From Ekhidna sp. (lineage in GTDB: Bacteria > Bacteroidota > Bacteroidia > Cytophagales > Cyclobacteriaceae), in contig JAPPDO010000238.1 in the NCBI GenBank assembly GCA_028821635.1, positions 1 to 13,742 on the forward strand: a DNA stretch of 13,742 nucleotides, read 5' to 3'. Below are positions 7,011-13,742 of this stretch, one piece after another; positions within the stretch are counted from its first letter, which is position 1, and every line of letters begins with the position of its first letter. A model generated the notes under the pieces. The model searched no databases and was not told the DNA's origin. It saw nothing but the letters and a program-made list of their open reading frames with translations. The translations under genes were made by a program, and so were the position numbers.

Positions 7011-8126
7011 TTAAATAATGCAATTTAGAGAAAGTTTCGTCAACTCCTGTTTAATATTCACACTTCCTTTCTCTTCAATAAACCATGCGACCACGTCGCC
7101 TACCTTTGAGCAGGCACTTGGATTTTCATTGTTCAAATCTTTCGTGATAATACCATTTTTCAATGCCCAATTCACACCATTGTTGATCATCTCAGCCTCT
7201 TGGGAAAGGTCGAAATACTCATACATCATGGCTACAGAAAGAATGGCAGCCATCGGATTAGCAATATCTAGTCCCTTTGCTTGAGGGTAAGACCCATGAA
7301 TTGGCTCGAAAAGTGCCGTTTTGATTCCAACTGATGAGGAGGGAAGCATCCCTAATGAGCCTGTAATCACGCTTGCCAAGTCAGAGATAATATCTCCAAA
7401 CATATTTTCCGTGAGGATCACATCAAACTGACTGGGGTTGAGCATTAGCTGCATTACTGCATTGTCTACAAATAGATAATTGACCTCCACGTCCGAATAT
7501 TCTTTACTGATGTCCTGAATCACTCTTCTCCAAAGTCTGGACGTTTCGAGAACATTCGCTTTGTCAATGAGTGTTAGTTTATTCTTTCGTTTTCTTGCCG
7601 CTTCAAATGCTTGGTACGTAATCCTGCTGACCTCATTCTCTGAATATTCGCATAAGTCGGATGCGATGCTTTTGTCTTCTGAAATTTTCTTTTCTCCGAA
7701 ATAAATTCCGCCGGTAAGCTCTCGATAAATAACAAAGTCTACCTCCCGCAGACGTTCATTTTTTAATGGAGAAGCATCATTTAGCAGCTCATAAGTTGTA
7801 ATCGGGCGGATGTTTGAGAATAGCTGTAGGGACTTCCTGAGTTTCAAAAGTCCCTGCTCAGGTCTAACTGACAGGGTAGGATCATTGTCATATTTTGGGT
7901 CTCCAATAGCTCCCAGAAAGATGGCATCACTTTCAAGGCAATTTTTCAGTGTCTTTTCCGTCAGAGGGATACCATATTTTTCGATACTTATTGCTCCAAA
8001 GTCATGTACTTGTAACTCAAAATGATGCTCAAAAACATTATTTATCGCATTCATTGCTTTGATGCCTTGCTCTACTACTTCATGTCCGATTCCATCTCCG
8101 GGTAAGACTGTGATCTTCTTCTTCAT
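7011..8126 (-). CDS. leuB: 3-isopropylmalate dehydrogenase
   Basis: Third leucine-specific step: NAD-dependent oxidation and decarboxylation of 3-isopropylmalate to 2-oxoisocaproate. The 371-residue protein starts with LPGDGIGHE (8-16). It has VIYRELTGGIYFG (132-144), a signature of isopropylmalate rather than isocitrate dehydrogenase. By spacing with the E. coli enzyme the key residues are Y142, K189 (IDKANVL), D221 (FVDNAVMQLM), D245 and D249 (FGDIISDLAS), and the NAD loop FEPIHGSYP lies at 273-281. All are intact. It begins two positions past the leuD stop (one base between) and is the last of the leu part of the run. A 157-base gap follows before ilvD. Confidence 0.96.
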   Translation of the reverse strand: MKKKITVLPGDGIGHEVVEQGIKAMNAINNVFEHHFELQVHDFGAISIEKYGIPLTEKTLKNCLESDAIFLGAIGDPKYDNDPTLSVRPEQGLLKLRKSLQLFSNIRPITTYELLNDASPLKNERLREVDFVIYRELTGGIYFGEKKISEDKSIASDLCEYSENEVSRITYQAFEAARKRKNKLTLIDKANVLETSRLWRRVIQDISKEYSDVEVNYLFVDNAVMQLMLNPSQFDVILTENMFGDIISDLASVITGSLGMLPSSSVGIKTALFEPIHGSYPQAKGLDIANPMAAILSVAMMYEYFDLSQEAEMINNGVNWALKNGIITKDLNNENPSACSKVGDVVAWFIEEKGSVNIKQELTKLSLNCII

Positions 8127-8127
8127 C

Positions 8128-8715
8128 TCAGATTAATTGCGTTTGTTTACTTTCAAATTTTTGTATTTCAGGTCTTAAATTGATCAAAAACGCGGTCTCG
8201 TCAACACCCTCTATCAGGCATTGCTTTTTGAATGGATGGATGTCAAACGATTCTTTTATCCCAAGTTCCGAACTTACTACTTTTTGGCGTTTAAGATCAA
8301 TTTTGATTTTCAGATTAGGATTGTCTAGTGATGCTTGAGTCAACGAATCAACGTGTTGTTTTTCAAGCTCAATCGGAAGGATACCGTTGTTATAGGCATT
8401 CCCTTTAAAAATATCTGCAAATTGAGTAGCTATGATGGCTCGTATGCCATAATCGGCAATCGCCCATGCGGCGTGTTCTCTACTTGATCCACACCCAAAG
8501 TTGTTTCCCGCAAGGAGGATCGCAGCATTTTGTCTTTCAGGCGCATTTAATATGAAACTCGGATTGGGAGTATTGCCCTCCAGATATCTCCAATTTCTAA
8601 ATAAGTTTTTACCATACCCTTTTTTGTCTATTTGTTTTAAAAACTTAGCAGGGATGATCTGATCGGTATCAACATTGTCAATAGGCAGCGGTATGGTAGT
8701 TGAATTAATTATCAT
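8128..8715 (-). CDS. leuD: 3-isopropylmalate dehydratase small subunit
   Basis: Small (swivel-domain) subunit of isopropylmalate isomerase, which works with LeuC to convert 2- to 3-isopropylmalate. The 195-residue protein has NVDTDQIIPAKFL (14-26), substrate-loop NNFGCGSSREHA (71-82) and FADIFKGNAYNNGILP (99-114), as in bacterial LeuD. The length matches the usual ~200 residues. The start overlaps the last 11 bases of leuC, so the two subunits are likely translationally coupled. leuB follows after one base. Confidence 0.96.
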   Translation of the reverse strand: MIINSTTIPLPIDNVDTDQIIPAKFLKQIDKKGYGKNLFRNWRYLEGNTPNPSFILNAPERQNAAILLAGNNFGCGSSREHAAWAIADYGIRAIIATQFADIFKGNAYNNGILPIELEKQHVDSLTQASLDNPNLKIKIDLKRQKVVSSELGIKESFDIHPFKKQCLIEGVDETAFLINLRPEIQKFESKQTQLI

Positions 8716-10075
8716 TAAGAAACACTCTTGGGTCAGTAATTTTTCCTGTGATTGCGGAGGCTGCCGCCGTCAGCGGACTTGCTAAGACCGTTCTAGCACC
8801 ATCTCCCTGCCGTCCTTCAAAATTTCTATTGGAAGTAGAGACACAAAGGGATCCTGGCGGGATTTTATCATCGTTCATTGCGAGGCACGCAGAACATCCC
8901 GGTTCACGAAACTCAAAGCCTGCTTCAAGAAAGATTTTATCCAGATTCTCTTTGACGGCCTGCCTCCTAACTTTCATGGAGCCGGGCACCACCCAGACAC
9001 TTACATTATTGGCTTTTTTCTTTCCCTTTACGAGGTTAGCCACAATTCTCAAGTCCTCAATCCTTCCGTTTGTGCAGCTTCCGATGAAGACGTAATCAAT
9101 TTTTTGATCATCTACCTTCTCCTCCGGCTTGAATTGCATGTATTTCAGTGCTTTTTCCGAAAGGTGAGAGGCATCTCCTATATTCTTTCCAAAACTCACC
9201 CCTGTATCAGGGGCGGTGCCTGTGGTGACCATAGGTTGAATATCTTCACCTTTCAGCAAGATGACTTGATCAAATTTTGCATCTTGGTCGGTATTCAAAG
9301 ATTTCCAGTAAGCTATTTTTTCTTCATCAATAGCTGTCTTTGAGGTCACATAATTTATGGTCTTATCGTCAATCCCTACCAGCCCGCCTCGTGCGCCCAT
9401 CTCAATACTCATGTTGCAGATAGTCATCCGCTCTTCCATGCTCATATTAAGAAATACAGCACCGGCATACTCTACGAAATGACGTGTCGCACCTTGTGTC
9501 CCTAGATTAGATATAATGTAAAGGATGACATCTTTGGAGGAGACTCCAAAGCCGAGTTTACCTCTCACTTCGATCTTCATCGTCTTTGGGCGATTCAAAA
9601 TTAGTGACTGAGCAGCTAGAACTTGCTCAACCTGAGACGTGCCTATGCCAAATGCTATCGTCCCGAAAGCACCATGAGTGGAGGTATGACTATCTCCGCA
9701 GACTATGGTCATTCCGGGTTGAGTAATACCCAATTCAGGGCCAATAATGTGAACAATGCCCTGCTTCTCATGACCAATGCCATAAAAATCAATTCCAAAC
9801 TCTTTACAGTTTTCTCTTAGAGAGGCTACCTGAGTGGCTGAAAGTGGATCTTTAATTGGTTTTAACTGATTTACAGTTGGCACATTGTGATCTGTAGTGG
9901 CAGTACATCTTTCGGGAAAAAGTACCTGAACTCCCCGATTACGCAATCCGTCAAATGCTTGTGGACTTGTGACTTCATGGACGTAATGTTGATCAATAAA
10001 AAGAACGTCTAACCCTTTAGCGACACTTTTAACCACATGCGCATCCCATATTTTATCGAATAAGGTCTTCCCCAT
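8705..10075 (-). CDS. leuC: 3-isopropylmalate dehydratase large subunit
   Basis: Aconitase-family large subunit of isopropylmalate isomerase. The 456-residue protein has the cluster-binding Cys C334 (GSCTNGR), C394 and C397 (GCSAC) for the [4Fe-4S] centre, DQHYVHEVTSPQAF (28-41) and CGDSHTSTHGAFG (126-138) near the start, and SNRNFEGRQG (415-424) for substrate binding. The last two distinguish isopropylmalate dehydratase from true aconitase, as do the adjacent leuD and leuB. It begins three bases after the leuA stop. The protein is of the bacterial LeuC1 length rather than the shorter archaeal type. Confidence 0.96.
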   Translation of the reverse strand: MGKTLFDKIWDAHVVKSVAKGLDVLFIDQHYVHEVTSPQAFDGLRNRGVQVLFPERCTATTDHNVPTVNQLKPIKDPLSATQVASLRENCKEFGIDFYGIGHEKQGIVHIIGPELGITQPGMTIVCGDSHTSTHGAFGTIAFGIGTSQVEQVLAAQSLILNRPKTMKIEVRGKLGFGVSSKDVILYIISNLGTQGATRHFVEYAGAVFLNMSMEERMTICNMSIEMGARGGLVGIDDKTINYVTSKTAIDEEKIAYWKSLNTDQDAKFDQVILLKGEDIQPMVTTGTAPDTGVSFGKNIGDASHLSEKALKYMQFKPEEKVDDQKIDYVFIGSCTNGRIEDLRIVANLVKGKKKANNVSVWVVPGSMKVRRQAVKENLDKIFLEAGFEFREPGCSACLAMNDDKIPPGSLCVSTSNRNFEGRQGDGARTVLASPLTAAASAITGKITDPRVFLNDN

Positions 10076-10078
10076 CTT

Positions 10079-11233
10079 TTAAGCTACAACTTTTATATTT
10101 TGGAAAATATCATGAAGATGAGACTCTTCAATACACTTGACTTGATCCGCCACTTCTAAAAAATCTTTGTAAGCAGCTTTGAGCGTTTCAGGGTCTAACT
10201 CATACCCTAGTTTTTTTGCATGGAAGTTTAATGCTGCTCTTCCACTTCTTGCAGTAAGAATGATTTCGGAACCTTTAGCACCCACTTTTTCAGGGTCAAT
10301 TATTTCATACGTTTCTCTATTTTTAATTACGCCATCTTGATGGATTCCTGAGGAATGTGCAAAGGCATTGGCCCCAACGATTGCCTTATTTGGCTGCACA
10401 GGCATGTTAATCATTTCAGAAACGGCCTTGCTCATAGGTATGATCTGCCTTGTATCAATTCCGTGTTTCACCATGATGTGTTTATGTTGATTAATGATCA
10501 TCACGACCTCTTCAAGAGAGGTATTTCCTGCTCTTTCTCCGATGCCATTGATAGTACACTCCACCTGACGTGCTCCGGCTAGGATGCCTGCAATAGAATT
10601 AGCAGTCGCTAATCCCAAGTCATTGTGACAGTGAGTGGACAGGATCGCTGTATCAATATTAGGGACATTATTTACCAAATAAGCGATCTTCTCTCCAAAT
10701 TGATTGGGGAGACAGTAGCCTGTAGTATCCGGTATATTAATGATGGTAGCCCCTGCATCAATTACTGCTTCTACCACTCTTGCTAGATATTCATTATCGG
10801 TTCTTCCCGCATCTTCAGCATAAAATTCTACCTCGGCTACTTTATTTCTTGCATATTTTACTGCATGAACTCCGCGCTTGATAATTTCGTCTTGGGTTGA
10901 GTTCAATTTGAACCTGATGTGTGATTCCGAAGTGCCGATTCCAGTATGTATTCTCGGATTTACTGCACTTTTTAAGGCATTTGCAGCCACATCAATGTCT
11001 TCTTCAATAGCTCGGGTGAGACCGCATACAGTGGCATTTTTAATATGCTCGGAAAGAAGGGAGACAGACCTGAAATCTTCCGGGCTTGAAACAGGGAATC
11101 CTCCTTCAATAATATCTACACCGAGACTTTCCAAACCAAAAGCTATTTCTAACTTTTCTTCACTTTTCAACTGGCAGCCCGGCACCTGTTCTCCATCCCT
11201 TAAGGTGGTATCGAAAATAAAAAGTTTATTCAT
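10079..11233 (-). CDS. leuA: 2-isopropylmalate synthase, short form without regulatory domain
   Basis: First leucine-specific step: Claisen condensation of acetyl-CoA with 2-oxoisovalerate. The 384-residue protein has the HMGL-like TIM barrel with [12 protein letters not shown] (8-19; R12 and D13), H201 and H203 in [11 protein letters not shown] for the metal, [14 protein letters not shown] (229-242), and HSSGIHQDG (293-301). Subdomains linking to the C terminus extend to about residue 380 and the protein then ends. The ~130-residue C-terminal leucine-binding domain of the 520-residue enzymes is absent, so feedback inhibition by leucine through that domain is not expected. Short forms are common in Bacteroidota. 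Homocitrate or citramalate synthase would have similar cores, but the leuCDB neighbours argue for LeuA. It is the first gene of the locus, just behind a TAnnTTTG promoter. Confidence 0.93.
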   Translation of the reverse strand: MNKLFIFDTTLRDGEQVPGCQLKSEEKLEIAFGLESLGVDIIEGGFPVSSPEDFRSVSLLSEHIKNATVCGLTRAIEEDIDVAANALKSAVNPRIHTGIGTSESHIRFKLNSTQDEIIKRGVHAVKYARNKVAEVEFYAEDAGRTDNEYLARVVEAVIDAGATIINIPDTTGYCLPNQFGEKIAYLVNNVPNIDTAILSTHCHNDLGLATANSIAGILAGARQVECTINGIGERAGNTSLEEVVMIINQHKHIMVKHGIDTRQIIPMSKAVSEMINMPVQPNKAIVGANAFAHSSGIHQDGVIKNRETYEIIDPEKVGAKGSEIILTARSGRAALNFHAKKLGYELDPETLKAAYKDFLEVADQVKCIEESHLHDIFQNIKVVA

Positions 11234-11259
11234 TTGATTACATTTTATTTGCGTAATAA

Positions 11260-11291
11260 CAAACTTATCAGGCGAGGTTTTCGGAGTGAAA
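11260..11291 (-). promoter_or_regulatory. Promoter of the leu-ilv locus
   Basis: On the minus strand TAAGTTTG (11267-11260) matches the Bacteroidota -7 consensus TAnnTTTG exactly. Twenty bases upstream is TTTC (11291-11288), a partial -33 match. Transcription would start about 20-25 bases before the leuA ATG, leaving no room for a leader peptide, T-box or riboswitch. Confidence 0.6.
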
Positions 11292-11342
11292 TCAATATTT
11301 TTTTCAATCCATTAATTCAGTTTTTCAAAAATAGATTTAAAA

Positions 11343-11357
11343 AACTGATAATCAGTT
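11343..11357. promoter_or_regulatory. Dyad in the leuA / 11380 divergent gap
   Basis: A perfect inverted repeat AACTGA-TAA-TCAGTT, 22 bases before the TTG start at 11380, in the A/T-rich 146-base gap shared with leuA. Just upstream, TAGATTTA (11332-11339) is a seven-of-eight-type match to a plus-strand TAnnTTTG box. If that is the promoter of the 11380 gene, the dyad covers its start of transcription. Operator role is inference. Confidence 0.4.
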
Positions 11358-11379
11358 AATTAACTTTTAATTAAAACAC

Positions 11380-12918
11380 TTGTCCAAGCAACTTTCATAT
11401 CAATTGTTTGAATTAATTCATCGGCTTACGAAGGCGGAGAAGCGTCATTTTAAATTATACGCAAATCGCAATAGTCCGGAGAAAGAGCCTTTTATTGTGA
11501 CGCTATTTGATATTCTTGACAAGCAAAAGGAAGCAGATGAGGAATTGGTCTTGAAGAGGTTTCCTCATCTTAAAGGCAACACGCTTTCTAATCATCGAGC
11601 TAATCTTTATGAGCAGCTATTGTCCAGTCTGCGATTACTCCACAACAATGACCCCAAAATTCGGATCAAGGAGCTCATCACATACGCAGAGGTTTTACAC
11701 AACAAGGGACTATATAGGCAGAGTCTTGTTCAATTAAGTAAAGCAAAGCAGTTAGCTATTAAGAAACATATAGATATTCTAAGGTTGGAAGTTGTCGAGT
11801 TGGAAAAGGTGATTGAGACTCGGTATGTGACCGGGAGTTCGCCGAGTCGGGCGAATGAACTCACGAGGGAGTCCCAAAAACTGAGAAAGCAATTTTACTC
11901 CAGTGGGTCATGGTCTGATCTCGCACTCCAATTGTACGATTATTACCTAAAGTTTGGTCATGTAAAGAGTGAAAAACAGCAAAAGGAAATCGAAGATTAC
12001 TTTCGGAAGAATGCGCCTGAAAAAGGTAATCAGGTAGGTGCGGATACCATTTTTTACTATCAGAGCTATGTATGGTATTATCATATTGTTCAGAATTTCC
12101 CCCTATGTTTCAAGTATTCAAAAAAGTGGACTGAGTTTTTGTTAGAAAATGAGATTATGGTACAAGAGGAGCCGGAAATGTTTATTAGAGGGTATCATAA
12201 CATTCTTTCTTCCTTGTTCTTTTGTGACGACGCAAAAAGATTTAGAAAGGAGTTTGGTGCATTGGAAGAGTTTATAAAAGAAAGAGAGGATTCATTTAAT
12301 CAGAGCCAACTTATTCAATCGTTCATCTATTTAGAGACAGGCAGACTAAATCTGTATGTTCTGGAGGGAAGATTTACGGAGGGTGCCATATACTGTAAAT
12401 CTTTTGAAGAAAAATTGGCAGAGTTTGAGTCTCAACTGGATATACACCATAAGATAACATTCCAATATAAAATGGCAGTTTTGAAATTTGGAAGTGAAGA
12501 TTACCACGGATCGTTAAGGCATCTGAACGTGATCATAAATAATCCTGCCGTACCGCTTAAAGAAGACATTCAGTCTTATGCGAGGTTTCTGGCATTGATC
12601 GTTCATTATGAATTGGGTAATGATGACCTAATTTATTTTCAAATCAAGTCTACTTACCGGTTTATGTTAAAGCTCAAGGACTTCCAGAAAGTCCATGCTG
12701 CTATTTTCAAATTTTTAAAAAAATCTATTTATATGGACAGAAAAATATTGATACCATATTTTAAAGATTTAAAAGAAGAGTTGCTTGAAGTGATTGAGGA
12801 TGAATATGAGCGGAGGCCGATGCTTTATCTTGACGTTATTTCTTGGCTGGAGAGCAAAATTCAGGATGTACCTGTCGAGGAGGTGATTCGGAAGAAGAAA
12901 CTAGCGAAAGGAGCGTAG
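11380..12918 (+). CDS. Helical-repeat protein of unknown function (Bacteroidota family), TTG start
   Basis: A 512-residue, soluble, mostly alpha-helical protein with no signal peptide or membrane segment. The N terminus (QLSYQLFELIHRLTKAEKRH, residues 4-23) recalls a Bacteroidota family of ~500-residue uncharacterised proteins that I recognise only by pattern. Helix pairs resembling TPR units are visible around ITYAEVLHNKGLYRQSLVQLSKAKQLA (split across residues ~100-125), LETGRLNLYVLEGRFTEGAIYCKSFEEKL and MAVLKFGSEDYHGSLRHLNVI, suggesting a scaffold for protein binding. The start is TTG at 11380: an in-frame stop lies at 11368-11370, no ATG or GTG lies between, and the conserved N terminus begins here. 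It points away from leuA, shares its upstream gap, and has no clear functional link with it. No DNA-binding or catalytic motif was seen. Confidence 0.85.
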   Translation: MSKQLSYQLFELIHRLTKAEKRHFKLYANRNSPEKEPFIVTLFDILDKQKEADEELVLKRFPHLKGNTLSNHRANLYEQLLSSLRLLHNNDPKIRIKELITYAEVLHNKGLYRQSLVQLSKAKQLAIKKHIDILRLEVVELEKVIETRYVTGSSPSRANELTRESQKLRKQFYSSGSWSDLALQLYDYYLKFGHVKSEKQQKEIEDYFRKNAPEKGNQVGADTIFYYQSYVWYYHIVQNFPLCFKYSKKWTEFLLENEIMVQEEPEMFIRGYHNILSSLFFCDDAKRFRKEFGALEEFIKEREDSFNQSQLIQSFIYLETGRLNLYVLEGRFTEGAIYCKSFEEKLAEFESQLDIHHKITFQYKMAVLKFGSEDYHGSLRHLNVIINNPAVPLKEDIQSYARFLALIVHYELGNDDLIYFQIKSTYRFMLKLKDFQKVHAAIFKFLKKSIYMDRKILIPYFKDLKEELLEVIEDEYERRPMLYLDVISWLESKIQDVPVEEVIRKKKLAKGA

Positions 12919-13181
12919 GAGGTCGGGAGCAACTTAAGCATCTTTGATCTTGCTGGCTGGAAAGACCACTATTTTTTACAATGGAATAATGAATGTTACT
13001 AAGAATGCAATGCTGAGGATCAGGCAGTCAAAATCAACGAAAATTTAGTGTTCTGAGGGTTGGGCGGAATAATACTTCGGTGAGCACAGCACATCAAATA
13101 AAAATAAACGGCATCGCTAAAATGCAGCAGATTTTTAATAAAAAGTGATGCACTAAAAAAGTTCTTAAACTTCCTTTTCTC
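12919..13181. other. Convergent intergenic stretch, no gene seen
   Basis: 263 bases between two convergent genes. I found no open frame with coding character, no tRNA and no strong intrinsic terminator for the 11380 gene. The only notable structures are the small hairpin at 13155-13172 and a distant GCATC/GATGC pair (about 13112-13152) with a long A/T-rich loop. Confidence 0.6.
13155..13172 (-). terminator. Weak candidate terminator of the right T9SS gene
   Basis: On the minus strand AAGTT-TAAG-AACTT is followed immediately by further T (six T in all), and G-T wobbles could lengthen the stem. It starts 10 bases after the stop codon of the gene at 13182. The stem is A/T-rich and short, so the call is tentative. 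Confidence 0.4.
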
Positions 13182-13415
13182 CTACTCCCTCACAAACTTC
13201 AACAAACGCCCGTCCGGTAGCTGCACGAGGTACAGGCCGCCTTGCAGGGAGGTAATATCTACTCTTGAGTTGGTGGGGCCTTCCAGAATCGGCTTGCCGC
13301 TCAGACTTAGTATTTGGAATGCGCCACTTATGGGAGACCGCACTTCCAAATAATCCCCCGAAGGATTGGGAAAGATAACGGCTTCGGCCGCATCGTCTGC
13401 CCCCAGCGGAGCCTC
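13182..13415 (-). repeat. Paralogous T9SS tail repeat, right copy
   Basis: Right-hand partner of the repeat at 42-278, one codon shorter in the linker. Divergence of roughly one residue in five shows the two are old paralogues of a sorting domain, not a recent duplication or insertion-sequence end. Confidence 0.75.
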
Positions 13416-13742
13416 ATCATCATCATTCACCATGACCGTTGCCGAAGCAGTACTGCCCACAGCGTAGCCGTTGCCATCTACAATAGTTACGGTCACGCTG
13501 CCGTTTTCCTCATCGGTGTCATCGTTCACGGTGGCGACGGTGTAGGTCGCACTGCCGGAGGTAGGGATGGTCACCGTTTTCATGCCTTCATTACCGGAAG
13601 CTGCGAAGTCGCTGCCCGCCGCTTCTGTTATGGAAAGGCTCACGGTCAGATTAGCCATAGGTGCCGGTGCGGCAGTCAGGGTGAAGGCCGCCTCGGTGCC
13701 TTCGGTCACCGGTGAGGTGCCCGCTGCAATGGTCACCACAGG
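13182..13742 (-). CDS. 3' end of a Calx-beta / T9SS-secreted protein, 5' end outside window
   Basis: The frame enters from the right edge and stops at 13184-13182; 186 residues are visible. The GTG at 13739 is not a start, as the frame stays open to the edge. Residues ~1-106 form a Calx-beta-like domain (VTEGTEAAFTLTA, TVTIPTSGSATYTV, VNDDTDEENGSVTVTI, ending VMVNDDD). The NDD and acidic loops suit Ca2+ binding. Such domains are usually repeated in surface adhesins. A linker EAPLGADDAAEA is followed by a T9SS type A sorting domain (VIFPNPSG to the C terminus). The protein is probably a large cell-surface or released adhesin-like protein. It is GC-rich (34 G+C in the 60 bases at 13441-13500) against the A/T-rich neighbours. 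Its tail closely matches the gene at 1-278, which points the opposite way. Confidence 0.9.
   Translation of the reverse strand, partial: PVVTIAAGTSPVTEGTEAAFTLTAAPAPMANLTVSLSITEAAGSDFAASGNEGMKTVTIPTSGSATYTVATVNDDTDEENGSVTVTIVDGNGYAVGSTASATVMVNDDDEAPLGADDAAEAVIFPNPSGDYLEVRSPISGAFQILSLSGKPILEGPTNSRVDITSLQGGLYLVQLPDGRLLKFVRE

Noticed and set aside
10079..11233. Homocitrate synthase or citramalate synthase instead of LeuA
   Set aside because: The core alone cannot exclude them, but the directly following leuC, leuD and leuB make isopropylmalate synthase far more likely.
10878..11237. 119-residue plus-strand frame covering the start of leuA
   Set aside because: Antisense to the conserved LeuA active-site region, with low-complexity Ser-rich translation; not a gene.
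11234..11379. Leader peptide with Leu/Val/Ile codons, T-box or riboswitch before leuA
   Set aside because: No short frame rich in branched-chain codons with following terminator hairpins is present, and the likely start site leaves only about 20 bases of leader.
42..13415. Flanking inverted repeats as ends of a composite transposon
   Set aside because: The repeats are coding sorting-domain tails with about one residue in five changed, with no transposase or target-site duplication in view.
13314..13715. 133-residue plus-strand open frame over the right T9SS gene
   Set aside because: GC-rich DNA leaves few stops in the antisense frames; the minus strand encodes clear Calx-beta and sorting-domain sequence.

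Overview
The window looks like chromosomal DNA of a member of Bacteroidota, most likely a marine or soil Cytophagales-type bacterium. Four things point there: two partial genes ending in type IX secretion system (T9SS) C-terminal sorting domains; promoters of the Bacteroidota form (TTG or similar, about 20 bases, then TAnnTTTG); general absence of Shine-Dalgarno sequences before the starts; and a helical-repeat protein family known mainly from this phylum. The assignment below phylum level is inference.

Layout from left to right. Positions 1-278 (+) hold the 3' end of a GC-rich gene for a secreted T9SS protein. A convergent intergenic region with hairpins follows. On the minus strand, 1569 down to 507 is a three-gene unit: a 61-residue Cys/Lys-rich protein, an unrecognised 111-residue protein, and a ferritin with all ferroxidase residues, closed by a strong intrinsic terminator at 436-474. 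The unit has a well-formed TTG-N20-TAGATTTG promoter, bracketed by two copies of a TTTAGA-N5-TCTAAA-like dyad. This is the most interesting regulatory structure in the window and suggests metal-responsive control.

From 11233 down to 1793, still on the minus strand, runs a tightly packed branched-chain amino acid locus in the order leuA-leuC-leuD-leuB-(157-base gap)-ilvD-ilvB-ilvN-ilvC. IlvBN, IlvC and IlvD carry pyruvate (or pyruvate plus 2-oxobutyrate) to 2-oxoisovalerate (or 3-methyl-2-oxopentanoate). LeuA, LeuCD and LeuB then convert 2-oxoisovalerate to 2-oxoisocaproate. Threonine dehydratase (ilvA) and the aminotransferase (ilvE) are not here. LeuA is the short form without the C-terminal regulatory domain, while IlvN has its ACT domain, so visible allosteric control sits at acetohydroxy-acid synthase. 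A TAnnTTTG promoter close to leuA leaves almost no leader, so leader-peptide attenuation is unlikely.

Divergent from leuA, 11380-12918 (+) encodes a 512-residue helical-repeat protein of unknown function that starts with TTG. The window ends with a second GC-rich partial gene (13742-13182, minus) carrying a Calx-beta-like domain and a T9SS sorting domain very similar to the one at the left edge. These two paralogous ends face inward and flank the whole region as an inverted pair. No RNA genes, transposases, CRISPR arrays or phage genes were seen.
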